From Brevibacillus sp051967035 (GTDB lineage Bacteria; Bacillota; Bacilli; Brevibacillales; Brevibacillaceae), in the NCBI RefSeq assembly GCF_051967035.1, contig NZ_JBQCKK010000001.1:611510-675509 (forward strand): a stretch of DNA of 64,000 bases, read 5' to 3'. The notes under the pieces were generated by a model that was not told the DNA's origin, did not search any database, and worked only from the letters and a program-made list of their open reading frames with translations. Both the position numbers and the translations under genes were made by a program. Below, piece after piece: positions 16,413 through 25,453 of this stretch (the stretch's first letter is position 1; each line of letters starts with the position of its first letter).

Positions 16413-17272
16413 TTCAGACGATGCAGCAAGTATCTACCATAAAGGAATTGCGCGCGGAAATCAAAGCGGCACGCCGCCAGGGAAAAACGATCGGGTTTGT
16501 GCCGACCATGGGCTTTTTGCATGAAGGTCATCTCAGTCTGGTCAAAGCGGCTCGGGAAACATGCGACCTGGTGGTGATGAGTATTTTTGTCAACCCGTTG
16601 CAATTTGGCCCCAACGAAGATTTTGAGCGCTATCCGCGCGACATCGAGCGCGACAGCCAGATGGCGGCGGGAGCGGGAGTCGATCTCTTGTTCACCCCGT
16701 CCGTCGAGGAGATGTACCCCACCCCGATCCTGACGAAGGTATCGGTCGCACATGTCACGGCACCGCTGTGCGGCGCTTCCCGTCCGGGCCATTTTGACGG
16801 GGTATCGACGGTCGTGCTGAAGCTGTTTTCGATCGTTCAGCCTGACTACGCCTTTTTCGGGCAAAAAGACGCCCAGCAGGTGGCGGTCGTCACGCAAATG
16901 GTCAAGGATTTGTCCATTCCGGTCGAAGTCATCCCGTGCCCGATCGTCCGGGAAGCGGATGGGCTGGCGATGAGCTCGCGCAATGTCTACTTGTCGGCGG
17001 AAGAGCGCGCGCAGGCTCTCGTTCTCTCGCAAAGCTTGCGGCAGGCATCCGCATGGCTGGAGGAGGGGCTGCCCCTCGAAGAGATCAAAGAGCGCATCAA
17101 GCGGATGATTGCGGACAAGCCGCTCGCCGAGATCGACTATGTGGAGATTTTGCGCTATCCCGATTTGCAGCCTGTAGAAAACGAAACGTCCGGGCAAGCG
17201 ATTATCGTGGCACTTGCCGTTCGCTTTGGCAAGACGCGCTTGATTGACAACCTGATTGCCACGATTCGCTGA
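16409..17272 (+). CDS. panC: Pantoate--beta-alanine ligase
   Basis: This 287-residue ATP-dependent ligase joins pantoate and beta-alanine through a pantoyl-adenylate. It has the HIGH-type motif MGFLHEGHLSLVKAA, the pantoate/ATP site FFGQKDAQQVAVV and the KMSKS-like MSSRNVYL. It starts within the panB stop (ATGA) and has AAGGAG at a suitable distance; an in-frame ATG twelve bases on is possible. Confidence 0.96.
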   Translation: MIQTMQQVSTIKELRAEIKAARRQGKTIGFVPTMGFLHEGHLSLVKAARETCDLVVMSIFVNPLQFGPNEDFERYPRDIERDSQMAAGAGVDLLFTPSVEEMYPTPILTKVSVAHVTAPLCGASRPGHFDGVSTVVLKLFSIVQPDYAFFGQKDAQQVAVVTQMVKDLSIPVEVIPCPIVREADGLAMSSRNVYLSAEERAQALVLSQSLRQASAWLEEGLPLEEIKERIKRMIADKPLAEIDYVEILRYPDLQPVENETSGQAIIVALAVRFGKTRLIDNLIATIR

Positions 17273-17325
17273 TCGCTCGTCGACCAGCGGATATATTTTC
17301 GAGAACGACAAGGGAGGAAATGCCT

Positions 17326-17709
17326 GTGTTTCGCACGATGATGAAGGCAAAAATCCATCGCGCCACGGTGACCGAAGCCAACCTCAACTATGTAGGCAGC
17401 ATTACTATTGATAAGAATATTTTGGATGCACTGGATATTTTACCAAATGAAAAAGTGCAAATCGTCAACAACAATAACGGTGCCCGTCTGGAAACGTATG
17501 TGATTGAAGGAGCGCCAGGTAGCGGCGTGATTTGCCTGAACGGCGCAGCGGCTCGTCTCGTGCAGGAAGGCGATATCGTCATCATTATCGCCTACGCCTT
17601 GATGACAGATGAAGAGGCGCGTACCCACAAGCCGCGCGTGGCGATTATGGACGAGAACAACCGCATCAAGGAGATGCTCGGCGAGGAAGTACACGCGACC
17701 ATCCTGTAA
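17326..17709 (+). CDS. panD: Aspartate 1-decarboxylase (pyruvoyl enzyme precursor)
   Basis: This 127-residue precursor makes beta-alanine from aspartate. It cleaves itself between Gly24 and Ser25 (NYVGSITID) to form the pyruvoyl cofactor. GTG 17326 is chosen over ATG 17320 because GGGAGG ends only two bases before the ATG but eight before the GTG, and because the resulting start MFRTMMKAKIHRATVTEANL aligns with known PanD proteins of exactly 127 residues. It is the last gene of panBCD. Confidence 0.95.
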   Translation: MFRTMMKAKIHRATVTEANLNYVGSITIDKNILDALDILPNEKVQIVNNNNGARLETYVIEGAPGSGVICLNGAAARLVQEGDIVIIIAYALMTDEEARTHKPRVAIMDENNRIKEMLGEEVHATIL

Positions 17710-17740
17710 GCGAAAAAGCGAAGCCCGCAAAAACGCATAG

Positions 17741-17796
17741 AGCCACCTGCCTTGTGAGACAATGAAACTACTCATGCCTCACCAGGGGGTGGCTTT
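17741..17796 (+). terminator. Imperfect hairpin after panD overlapping the next ribosome binding site
   Basis: AGCCACC...TGTGAG can pair with CTCACCAGGGGGTGGCT and is followed by TTTT. It resembles a terminator for panBCD, but its 3' arm is also the GGGGGTGG binding site for the TPR gene starting at 17801, so it could equally limit that gene's translation. Confidence 0.4.
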
Positions 17797-17800
17797 TCAC

Positions 17801-19282
17801 GTGAAAATCGAAGACTGGTTCCAGACGCTGCGTACGAAAGCACAGAGCATTGAAGAGCGGTGGAAGGAAGCCTCGGACGAGGAACGGCTTCAGCTGGCCG
17901 ACCAATTGTTTTACTTGCGTCAGGTCAGCGATACGGTCGTAGATCTGTGGCTGCAGTTTGAGGAAAAGCTGTCCAATGCCATCCGCCACATCAAGCAAAT
18001 CGAGGGGCAGCTACCGGCCGTATCGCAAGAGGAAAAGGCCGAATCGACCGTGAACAAAGCAGGGGAAGCGCTCGTCCAGAAAGATGCCGGCAAGCAGGCT
18101 GCTACAGGAGCGGACAGCGAGGCCAAGCAAGGCAAGCTTCCAGAAGAGATGCATGCGTATGAGCCGGTCTTTCGCCGCGGAGAAGGGTTTTACCATCTGC
18201 GCATGTTTCAGGACGCCAAACAATGCTTCGCCCAGCTGGTGGAGGGGTCCCCGGACTGGGAGAACGGTCGGCTGTATTACGCCTACAGCTTGCTGTTTTG
18301 CGACGACAGGGAAATGGCGTTTCGCGAGTTCCGCCTGCTGGCCAAATCGGCAAGCTCTCCGACCGTCGTTGCGATCAGCTACAACGCGATCGGCTGCATA
18401 CTCGCTGAGGAAACGCAATGGCTGGAAGCGGCGCAAGCCTTCAAAACCTCGTTGGAGACCAAGCCGGACCAGGAAGAAGCCAGGTACAATCTCGCGCTTT
18501 GCTACTTGATGGATGGCGATGCCCAGGAAGCGCTGGATGAAATCGAAGGCTATCTGGATAAACACGAGCATGATTGGGAAGCGCAGCTGCTCTGGCTTCG
18601 CGCCGCCCATTTGTTGTTTCGGATGGACGAGACGGCGGAGCTCGCCCCGCCTTCCAGCCTGTCCTTGCCGCATCGCGAGCTTGACAGCGCGACGTTGCAG
18701 GAAATGGCGCATTTATATGAAGCGGCGGGCCACTATCACAGGGCACAGGTCTGCTATCACTTTTTGGCCGAGCGGCTGCCAAAGGAAGGCTGGGTGTGGC
18801 ACGGACTGGCGTGGAACACCTGGTTGATCGCCGGCAGCAAACGGGCGTTGACCTTGCTGAAAAAAGCGATCAGCCTGGCTCCCGGGCAGGACGACTTCGT
18901 ATTCAGCTACGGTTGGATTCAATTGTTTGACGGCAACATTCCGGCGGCGATCGCAGCGTTTCGCCACATGCTGGAAAAAGACAGCGAAAATCGTCTCGGC
19001 CAGTCGGGGATGATTGCTGTTTTCGAAAAAGTGGGCGAGACGCGAGAAGCAAAGCGGCTGGCCAAGCGGTTTCTGGACGATGCAGACCCGTACCTCCGTT
19101 CCCTGGGGTATTTTCATTTGGGCAGACTGGCGATGATCGAGGAAAACTGGCGGATGGCAGAGCAGTATTTTCAGCGGACGTTGCCGCACGCCGACCAGTT
19201 TCGCGAAATTCCTCTGTATTTGCAGGTATGCGCAAGCAAACTCGGCGGGCAAGCGGCCCAGGGCGAGCTTGTGCAGCCGTAA
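17801..19282 (+). CDS. Large TPR-repeat protein
   Basis: This 493-residue acidic helical protein has an N-terminal 100 residues that look like coiled coil (EERWKEASDEERLQLADQLF, ending in an Ala/Glu/Lys-rich linker), followed by about ten TPR-like helical pairs, for example EARYNLALCYLMDGDAQEALDEI and DDFVFSYGWIQLFDGNIPAAI. It has no signal peptide and no enzyme motif. GTG 17801 is used because AGGGGGTGG sits eight bases upstream; in-frame ATGs further upstream lie before that site. It stands between panD and dinG, where B. subtilis has no gene. Function is unknown; probably a protein-binding scaffold. Confidence 0.8.
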   Translation: MKIEDWFQTLRTKAQSIEERWKEASDEERLQLADQLFYLRQVSDTVVDLWLQFEEKLSNAIRHIKQIEGQLPAVSQEEKAESTVNKAGEALVQKDAGKQAATGADSEAKQGKLPEEMHAYEPVFRRGEGFYHLRMFQDAKQCFAQLVEGSPDWENGRLYYAYSLLFCDDREMAFREFRLLAKSASSPTVVAISYNAIGCILAEETQWLEAAQAFKTSLETKPDQEEARYNLALCYLMDGDAQEALDEIEGYLDKHEHDWEAQLLWLRAAHLLFRMDETAELAPPSSLSLPHRELDSATLQEMAHLYEAAGHYHRAQVCYHFLAERLPKEGWVWHGLAWNTWLIAGSKRALTLLKKAISLAPGQDDFVFSYGWIQLFDGNIPAAIAAFRHMLEKDSENRLGQSGMIAVFEKVGETREAKRLAKRFLDDADPYLRSLGYFHLGRLAMIEENWRMAEQYFQRTLPHADQFREIPLYLQVCASKLGGQAAQGELVQP

Positions 19283-19372
19283 TCGAGGTCGAAAGCAGGA
19301 ATATTCCCCTTCGTTGCCGAATGGGAAGGAGTGCGGATGACAGGTTCCGCCCAGGTTACGAGGTGACAACGC

Positions 19373-22273
19373 TTGAATCGATTCGTTGTAGTAGATTTTG
19401 AAACGACGGGGAGCCATCCGCAGCAGGGAGACAGCATTATTCAGATCGGCGCTGTGGCCATCGACGACGGTCAGATTACCGAATGCTTCTCGACGCTGGT
19501 TCATCCCGGACAGGACATCCCCCCTTTTATTACCCAGCTAACGGGAATTACCAACGAGATGGTGGCCGATGCCCCGACGTTGGAAGAGATATTTCCTGCT
19601 TTCTTGCGAATAATGGATGGACGGGTGTTTGTTGCCCATCATGCCAGCTTTGATCTCCAATTTTTACAAGAAGCCCTGCTGAGCCAGGGCTATTATGCGT
19701 TTGACGGCTACGTACTCGACACGGTGGAGCTGTCCCGCTTGCTTTTGCCCATGCAGAACAGCTACCGGCTCAGCGAGTTGGCGTCCGAGCTTGGGATCGA
19801 GCACGACCATCCCCATCAGGCGGACAGTGACGCGCTGGCAACGGCCAAGGTGTTTTTGCATTTGCTCGAGATTTTGCAGCAATTGCCGCTTGTGACCATT
19901 CAACGGCTGCACATGTTGGTTTCGTCGTTTCGCTCGGACATCAGCGTTCTTTTGCGGCACGTGGAGATGGAAAAGCTCGCGGAGCTGCCCGTGCTTGGGG
20001 CCAAGCCCGCAGAGGGAAAGACGCAACTGTGGGACGTCTATCGCCAGTTGGCCTTAAAAGCGCGCAAGGAAAAGGGCAAAGTGAGCTTCCAGCGTCCCCA
20101 AAACGAGCTCCTTTGGGCAAAGGCATTCGGCGAGCAACTGGAGAAGCTCATGGACGACAAGGGACAGATGCAGGCGAGCATGAGCGGCTTCCAGCGGCGG
20201 GAAGCCCAGGAAGCGATGATGCATGCTGTTTTTGATGCGATGCAAGATGGCGTGCATCTTCTGGTGGAGGCAGGCACGGGCACGGGCAAGTCGCTGGCAT
20301 ACTTGCTGCCAGGCATCATTTGGGCGCATCAGAATCGGGAACAGCTGGTGGTCAGTACGAACACGATCCAGCTACAGGAGCAGCTGCTTCACAAGGAGAT
20401 TGCGATTTTGCAGGAGTCGCTGCCGTTTTCCTTTACGGCTGCCACGCTCAAGGGCAGGGGCAACTACTTGTGCCTGCGCAAGCTCGAACAGGCGCTGGAA
20501 GAGCCGGTGGAGGGCAGCAGCCAGGAGATGAGGCTGGCGAAGGGACAACTGCTCATCTGGTTGACCCAGACCGAGACAGGCGATGTGGAGGAGCTGAGCA
20601 TGCCGCCGAGCGGACAGCTTTTGTGGCAACAAGTAAAAAGCGACACCAGCTCGTGCCTGAACCGCGCCTGTCCGTGGTTTAGCCGCTGCTACTACTTCCA
20701 GGCGAAAGAGCGGGCAAAGGAAGCGGATGTCCTGATTGTCAACCACGCCCTGTTCCTTAGCGACCTGCAAGCGGAGAACCGGATTTTGCCGCCCTACGAG
20801 GTCGCGATCATCGACGAGGCGCATCATCTGGAGGATGCCGCTACCCAGCATTTGGGCAAGCAGCTGACGACCACCCACGTGCTGTTTTTGCTCGATCGCG
20901 CTTCTGCGGAGGAAGACGGTCCGATTGCACGCTTCGCAGCGGAACTGGAAAGCTGGCAGCCCGGCGTTACCCAGGAGCTGTCTGCTCCCCTCGGTGAATG
21001 CAAAAAGCTGTCTCTTTCCATGCGAGAAAAAGCGCAGCAATGGACGCAGCTTCTGTTTGCATGGGCAGCGGATCGCGCAGAAGAGACGACGGATGCCGGC
21101 CGGGAAACGGTGCGCTACCGCGAAGCCTCCTTCACCGGAAAGCATGAGAAAATCCGCAAGGTGACGAAAAAGCTGCTGGAGCAGATGACGGCGTTCGCTG
21201 TGGTGCTGGAGCAAATACTGAGGATCGTCCCTCAGGAGGAGAAGCCGCCTTTTTCCCTCCGCAGCCTGCAGACCGATTTGTTCGGGCTGGTGAAGGAGTG
21301 GCAGCAGGTGATGGAGCTGATGCATTTCTTTTTGCTCGATCAAGACGACGAATACGTCTACTGGATGGAAGTCGAGTCGCGTTCGAACCGCAAACAGGTG
21401 CATTTATCGGCGGCCTTGCTGAACGTGGCGGATTCGCTCGCCGAGCCGCTTTTTTCGCAAAAGCGAAGCCTAATCATGACTTCCGCGACCTTGACCGTGA
21501 AAAACAGCTTCTCTTACGTCATGAACCGCTTTGGACTGGACAAGCTTCCCGCCGAACGGGTGCGCACGCTGGCGCTGCCATCTCCGTTCCGGTACGAGGA
21601 ACAGGGGCTTTTGCTGATTCCGTCCGATTTTCCGTCGCCGGGCAAAGACAGCGACCAGGCGTACCTCGATGCGATTGTCCAGGGGTGTGTCGATGTCGTC
21701 GTCGCGTCGAAGGGCAGAACCTTGATCCTGTTCACCTCGCACTCCATGCTGCGGCTGGTGTACCAGGCCATGAAGGAGCGGCTGGCCGAGGAAGCGGAGC
21801 CGTATACGCTGTTTGGACACGGCATTGACAGCAACAATCGCAGCAAGCTGGTACGCTTGTTCCAGACGTTGGAGAGGAGCGTGCTGCTCGGAACAAGCAG
21901 CTTTTGGGAAGGCGTGGACATTCAGGGCGAGTGGCTGAGCAGTCTGGTCATCGTGCGGCTGCCGTTTGCGCCGCCGAATCACCCTGTCTACCAGGGACGG
22001 GCCGAATCGCTCAAGGCAGAGGGAAAAAACGCGTTCATGTCGCTATCGCTTCCGCAGGCTGTCCTTTTGTTCAAGCAAGGGGTCGGGCGCTTGATCCGTC
22101 ATCATCTGGATCGCGGCGTCGTGGTCGTATTCGATACGCGTGTCGTCGAATCGCGTTACGGCCGTTCGTTTTTGCAGTCCCTCCCGCCGTTCCAGGTGGA
22201 AACCGGCTCCTGGCCGACACTGCGCGAGCGGATTGCCCCATTTCTTAGCAGGCAATCTTTGTCAGATTCCTGA
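19373..22273 (+). CDS. dinG: DinG-family helicase with N-terminal 3'-5' exonuclease domain
   Basis: This 966-residue two-domain protein has a DEDD exonuclease at residues about 1-165 (VVDFETTG, HHASFD, HQADSDALAT). A superfamily 2 XPD/DinG helicase follows, with Walker A EAGTGTGKSLAYLLP near residue 300, the DEAH box IIDEAH near 480, and C-terminal motifs GTSSFWEGVDIQG and QGVGRLIRH. Four cysteines (C367, C428, C433, C439) have the spacing of the XPD-type iron-sulfur cluster. The start is TTG, seven bases after GAGGTG. It is probably a DNA repair nuclease/helicase; whether it unwinds DNA depends on the cluster. Confidence 0.93.
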   Translation: MNRFVVVDFETTGSHPQQGDSIIQIGAVAIDDGQITECFSTLVHPGQDIPPFITQLTGITNEMVADAPTLEEIFPAFLRIMDGRVFVAHHASFDLQFLQEALLSQGYYAFDGYVLDTVELSRLLLPMQNSYRLSELASELGIEHDHPHQADSDALATAKVFLHLLEILQQLPLVTIQRLHMLVSSFRSDISVLLRHVEMEKLAELPVLGAKPAEGKTQLWDVYRQLALKARKEKGKVSFQRPQNELLWAKAFGEQLEKLMDDKGQMQASMSGFQRREAQEAMMHAVFDAMQDGVHLLVEAGTGTGKSLAYLLPGIIWAHQNREQLVVSTNTIQLQEQLLHKEIAILQESLPFSFTAATLKGRGNYLCLRKLEQALEEPVEGSSQEMRLAKGQLLIWLTQTETGDVEELSMPPSGQLLWQQVKSDTSSCLNRACPWFSRCYYFQAKERAKEADVLIVNHALFLSDLQAENRILPPYEVAIIDEAHHLEDAATQHLGKQLTTTHVLFLLDRASAEEDGPIARFAAELESWQPGVTQELSAPLGECKKLSLSMREKAQQWTQLLFAWAADRAEETTDAGRETVRYREASFTGKHEKIRKVTKKLLEQMTAFAVVLEQILRIVPQEEKPPFSLRSLQTDLFGLVKEWQQVMELMHFFLLDQDDEYVYWMEVESRSNRKQVHLSAALLNVADSLAEPLFSQKRSLIMTSATLTVKNSFSYVMNRFGLDKLPAERVRTLALPSPFRYEEQGLLLIPSDFPSPGKDSDQAYLDAIVQGCVDVVVASKGRTLILFTSHSMLRLVYQAMKERLAEEAEPYTLFGHGIDSNNRSKLVRLFQTLERSVLLGTSSFWEGVDIQGEWLSSLVIVRLPFAPPNHPVYQGRAESLKAEGKNAFMSLSLPQAVLLFKQGVGRLIRHHLDRGVVVVFDTRVVESRYGRSFLQSLPPFQVETGSWPTLRERIAPFLSRQSLSDS

Positions 22274-22408
22274 CAGGAAGCCATAGTCTAGCGAGGATTT
22301 CGGTGATAAAATAATGGTTATGGAAAAAAGCGGGCCTGGCTGCTGCTCGTCGCGTGGACGACCATTTGCAGGAAGTGACAAGCAAAAGAAATAGGGGGAA
22401 GACCGAAC

Positions 22409-23032
22409 GTGGCAAAACACGAAAAAATTTCGGAAGCGGTCGTCCGCCGTTTGCCGATTTATCTGCGTTACCTCAGCTATTTGCAGCAAAACGGGGTGAC
22501 CACTGTTTCCTCCCAGCAAATGGGCAAAAATCTGGATGTGAATCCAGCCCAAATCCGAAAAGATCTGGCTACCTTTGGCGATTTCGGGAAAAAGGGGATT
22601 GGCTACGACGTCAATTACCTGGTAGAAAAAATACGTCAAATTTTGAAGCTGACAGAGGAAGTTCGCGTCGCGCTGGTAGGAGCCGGCCATTTGGGGCATG
22701 CGATCAGCAATTACAACGCTTATTTGAAAGATAACATGCGGATTGCGGCCATTTTTGACAATGATCCCGGCAAGCTGGGAAAAGTCGTGGCGGGCATCCC
22801 GATCCAGCCGTTGCACGAGCTGGCGGATACGATCGCCGAGAAAGAAATCAAGCTGGCGATTATTACCGTCCCAGCGTCGGCTGCGCAATCCGTATGTGAT
22901 CAGTTGACTCAAGCGGGTATCAAGGGAATTTTGAATTTTGCTCCTACGACAATTCGCGCAAACAAAGATGTGCGCATTCACTATGCGGATGTGACATCCA
23001 ATTTGCAGAGCCTGGCCTATTACTTAACGTAA
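22409..23032 (+). CDS. rex: Redox-sensing transcriptional repressor Rex
   Basis: This 207-residue repressor senses the NADH/NAD+ ratio and controls fermentation and respiration genes. The N-terminal winged helix is LPIYLRYLSYLQQNGVTTVSSQQMGKNL; the DNA-recognition end is KDLATFGDFGKKGIGYDV. The Rossmann fold begins at VRVALVGAGHLGHAI, and the C-terminal domain-swap helix (DVTSNLQSLAYYL) is present. The start is GTG with AGGGGGAAG upstream. It follows dinG after 135 bases and is read with the deaminase gene downstream. Confidence 0.95.
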   Translation: MAKHEKISEAVVRRLPIYLRYLSYLQQNGVTTVSSQQMGKNLDVNPAQIRKDLATFGDFGKKGIGYDVNYLVEKIRQILKLTEEVRVALVGAGHLGHAISNYNAYLKDNMRIAAIFDNDPGKLGKVVAGIPIQPLHELADTIAEKEIKLAIITVPASAAQSVCDQLTQAGIKGILNFAPTTIRANKDVRIHYADVTSNLQSLAYYLT

Positions 23033-23047
23033 GAATGGAGTGTAACC

Positions 23048-24352
23048 ATGAAAAAGACCATCCTCATCCATGCAACAGTGATTACCGTCAACGACCAGAA
23101 TGAAGTGATCCACGATGGAGCGGTCGCCTTCGAGGGCGACAAGATCACGTATGTAGGACCGACGCCGGAAGATCTTTCCGACGCCGGCTACGATGAAGTC
23201 ATCGACCAAAAAGGCGACTTCATTCTGCCGGGTCTGATCAATACGCACGGACACGCGGGCATGTCGCTTCTGCGCGGCTATGCGGACGATTTGCCGCTAC
23301 AGCAGTGGCTGGAAGAAAAAATGTGGCCGCTGGAAGCGCAATTTACGGCCGACTCCGTCAAATGGGGAACCCAGCTGTCGTTGATCGAGATGATCCGCAC
23401 GGGGACCACGACGTTCGTGGATATGTACGATCACATGGATGAGGTAGCCAAAGCGGTAGAAGCGTCCGGCATGCGCGCTCGCCTCTGCCGGGGCATGATC
23501 GGCCTGTGCTCCGAAGAAGAGCGACAAGCCAAGCTCCGCGACGCGACTGCGTTTGCCAAAGAATGGCACAATCAGGCGGATGGCCGCATCACCGTCATGA
23601 TGGCGCCGCATGCTCCGTATACGTGCTCGCCGGAATTCATCACGCAAATCATCGAAAAAGCGGACGAGCTGTCTTTGCCGCTGCACATCCATATGTCCGA
23701 GACGGCCTGGGAAGTCGGGCAAAACGAGAAAGACTACGGGCTGCGTCCGGTCGCTCACCTGGAGAAGCTCGGCATGTTCAAGCGTCCGACGCTGGTTGCG
23801 CACGCCGTACATTTGACGGATGAAGAGATTGACATTTTGGCAAACTATCAAGTGAAAGTTTCCCATAACGTCGTGAGCAACCTGAAGCTGGCGAGCGGTG
23901 TTGCGCCTGTGCCGAAAATGCTGGCAAAAGGCGTGAGCGTCTCGCTTGGCACGGACAGCTCGGCGAGCAACAACAACCTCAACCTGTTTGAAGAACTGAA
24001 GCTCGCGGCGATTTTGCACAAAGGCGTAAACAACGATCCGGTTGCGGTGCCGGCCGAGCAAGCGCTGCGCATGGCGACACGCTACGGCGCAGACGGCGTA
24101 TTCCAGGCCGATACGCTCGGCAGCATCGAGGTAGGCAAACAGGCTGACCTGATCGTTCTCGACAGCCATCAAGCTCATTTCCACCCGGCCCATGAGCCGA
24201 TTTCCCATGTCGTCTACGCCGCCAATGGCCGTGACGTCAAAGATACGATTGTGGCAGGAAAATTTTTGATGCGCAACCACAAGCTGCTCACAATCGACGA
24301 AGAGCGTGCGATTTACGAAGCAAACCGCGTGTTCCAGCAGTTGAAACGGTAA
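23048..24352 (+). CDS. mtaD: 5-methylthioadenosine/S-adenosylhomocysteine deaminase (MtaD-type amidohydrolase)
   Basis: This 434-residue metal-dependent amidohydrolase of the TRZ/ATZ/MtaD group has metal ligands at NTHGHAGMSLLRGYADDLPL (HxH), HIHMSETAWEV, the middle AHAVHLTDEEI and the late GTDSSASNN. The specificity residues after the HxH motif (LLRGYADDLPLQQWL) fit enzymes deaminating adenosine derivatives. It is read 15 bases after rex. It would feed methionine salvage or adenosyl recycling; another deaminated purine or guanine substrate is not excluded. Confidence 0.87.
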   Translation: MKKTILIHATVITVNDQNEVIHDGAVAFEGDKITYVGPTPEDLSDAGYDEVIDQKGDFILPGLINTHGHAGMSLLRGYADDLPLQQWLEEKMWPLEAQFTADSVKWGTQLSLIEMIRTGTTTFVDMYDHMDEVAKAVEASGMRARLCRGMIGLCSEEERQAKLRDATAFAKEWHNQADGRITVMMAPHAPYTCSPEFITQIIEKADELSLPLHIHMSETAWEVGQNEKDYGLRPVAHLEKLGMFKRPTLVAHAVHLTDEEIDILANYQVKVSHNVVSNLKLASGVAPVPKMLAKGVSVSLGTDSSASNNNLNLFEELKLAAILHKGVNNDPVAVPAEQALRMATRYGADGVFQADTLGSIEVGKQADLIVLDSHQAHFHPAHEPISHVVYAANGRDVKDTIVAGKFLMRNHKLLTIDEERAIYEANRVFQQLKR

Positions 24353-24730
24353 AAGGCTCCTGTCTGGTGTGGGACAGGAGTAAGGGAGTGTAGGTGTAGG
24401 TAGGGGAATATGGGTACTACATCGTGCCGTGCTCATTTTCGCCACAGCTCTGTCAGGGGATGATGGCGAAAATGCAGTGTGGGTGTGTGCGACAGTTGAC
24501 GCAATGGAGATGACAATCCAGCCCAGGAGACGCGGTATTCCTGTAGCAAAAACCCAAGTATGTCAGGAGATGCGTTTTGTTGCGGTGACTTCACGCGCTC
24601 ACCTCCTTGCGGGTGTAACAGTAGTATGACCGAGCCGCCGCCAGCTATGATTAGCAACTTTTCCGTGTCGTTCTAAAACCTTCCCGTATAGCATAGGCTA
24701 GAGACAAAAATGGGACAGGGGGAACGCCAG
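24353..24730. other. 378-base gap with hairpins but no supported gene
   Basis: The gap holds the post-mtaD hairpin and, at 24434-24474, a perfect 11-base inverted repeat (CATTTTCGCCA and TGGCGAAAATG, 19 bases apart). A 66-codon frame (24429-24629, plus) has no ribosome binding site and no family resemblance. TATAGCATAGGCTAGAG near 24687 could hold a promoter, but no clear -35 element is seen. Confidence 0.5.
24357..24380 (+). terminator. Hairpin after mtaD without a T tract
   Basis: CTCCTGTC pairs perfectly with GACAGGAG around an eight-base loop directly after the mtaD stop codon. No T run follows, so it is a weak terminator or an mRNA-stabilising end. Confidence 0.4.
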
Positions 24731-25423
24731 ATGTACATCCGGCCCAAACAGCTGTGGTGGCTATTCCCGATCTTTCTCGGACTGTTCTGCCTCGGGATGG
24801 CGCTCGGTTTGGCAGGAAAAGGGGGCTATTCGGCTGGGACTGGAAACGACAGGGCGTCCGCAGCCAGGCTGGAGCCGGATTCGGTATCGCAGCTGCTGGA
24901 GCAACTGACACAGGATGGGGAGCGTGCCTTTCTCGTTTCCATGCACGATCAGGCATTGAGCGGGCGCTACGTGCGCGAGGAGTTTCAACTGGATGGGGAA
25001 ATCGGGGGGCGCAGGCTGGCCATCAGCCGTAGTCGCGAACAGCCGGTTTCCGTACGCATAGACGGACAGGTGCAGGACCATGCCGCCCTGCCCTACGCTT
25101 TGTTTACACCGTATGAACATGCCGTGCTGCTGAAGAGTGTGCTGCCGTCCGTCTCGCCTGAGACTATCGCCGATACGTCGGGCAGCAATTGGAGCGGTTA
25201 TCGGCTTATCGTGCCGCCGGAAAAAGTGACGTCGCTTGTGGCGAAATGGCTGGGGCCGTCTTTTCCGATCGCGGACATCACGCCGGAGCTAGCGAAAGGG
25301 ATGCGCATCGAGTATCAGCTGTGGTATGAGCCGGATACAGGCACGCTTCGCCAACTGGAGCTGGAAATGCAAATCAGGACGGCAGCTGGCGTCCAACAGG
25401 ACCAGCTTCGCTTCCGTTTGTAA
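24731..25423 (+). CDS. Unknown single-pass membrane protein
   Basis: This 230-residue protein is one N-terminal membrane segment (LWWLFPIFLGLFCLGMALGL) followed by an exported domain of about 190 residues with no cysteine and no catalytic motif. The domain alternates short strands (ISRSREQPVSVRIDGQVQDH, EYQLWYEPDTGTLRQLEL) and looks like a beta-rich extracytoplasmic fold of the kind seen in lipoprotein-like or PepSY-adjacent proteins. ATG 24731 has AGGGGGAA eight bases upstream; ATG 24710 does not. It is followed after 30 bases by the YpmB-like gene, also an anchored external protein, so the two may act together at the envelope. Confidence 0.72.
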   Translation: MYIRPKQLWWLFPIFLGLFCLGMALGLAGKGGYSAGTGNDRASAARLEPDSVSQLLEQLTQDGERAFLVSMHDQALSGRYVREEFQLDGEIGGRRLAISRSREQPVSVRIDGQVQDHAALPYALFTPYEHAVLLKSVLPSVSPETIADTSGSNWSGYRLIVPPEKVTSLVAKWLGPSFPIADITPELAKGMRIEYQLWYEPDTGTLRQLELEMQIRTAAGVQQDQLRFRL

Positions 25424-25453
25424 TGTCAACCGTATAAAGGAGTTAACGGGAAC

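Noticed and set aside
24429..24629. 66-codon plus-strand frame in the gap after mtaD
   Set aside because: No ribosome binding site, no family resemblance, and it runs across an inverted repeat.
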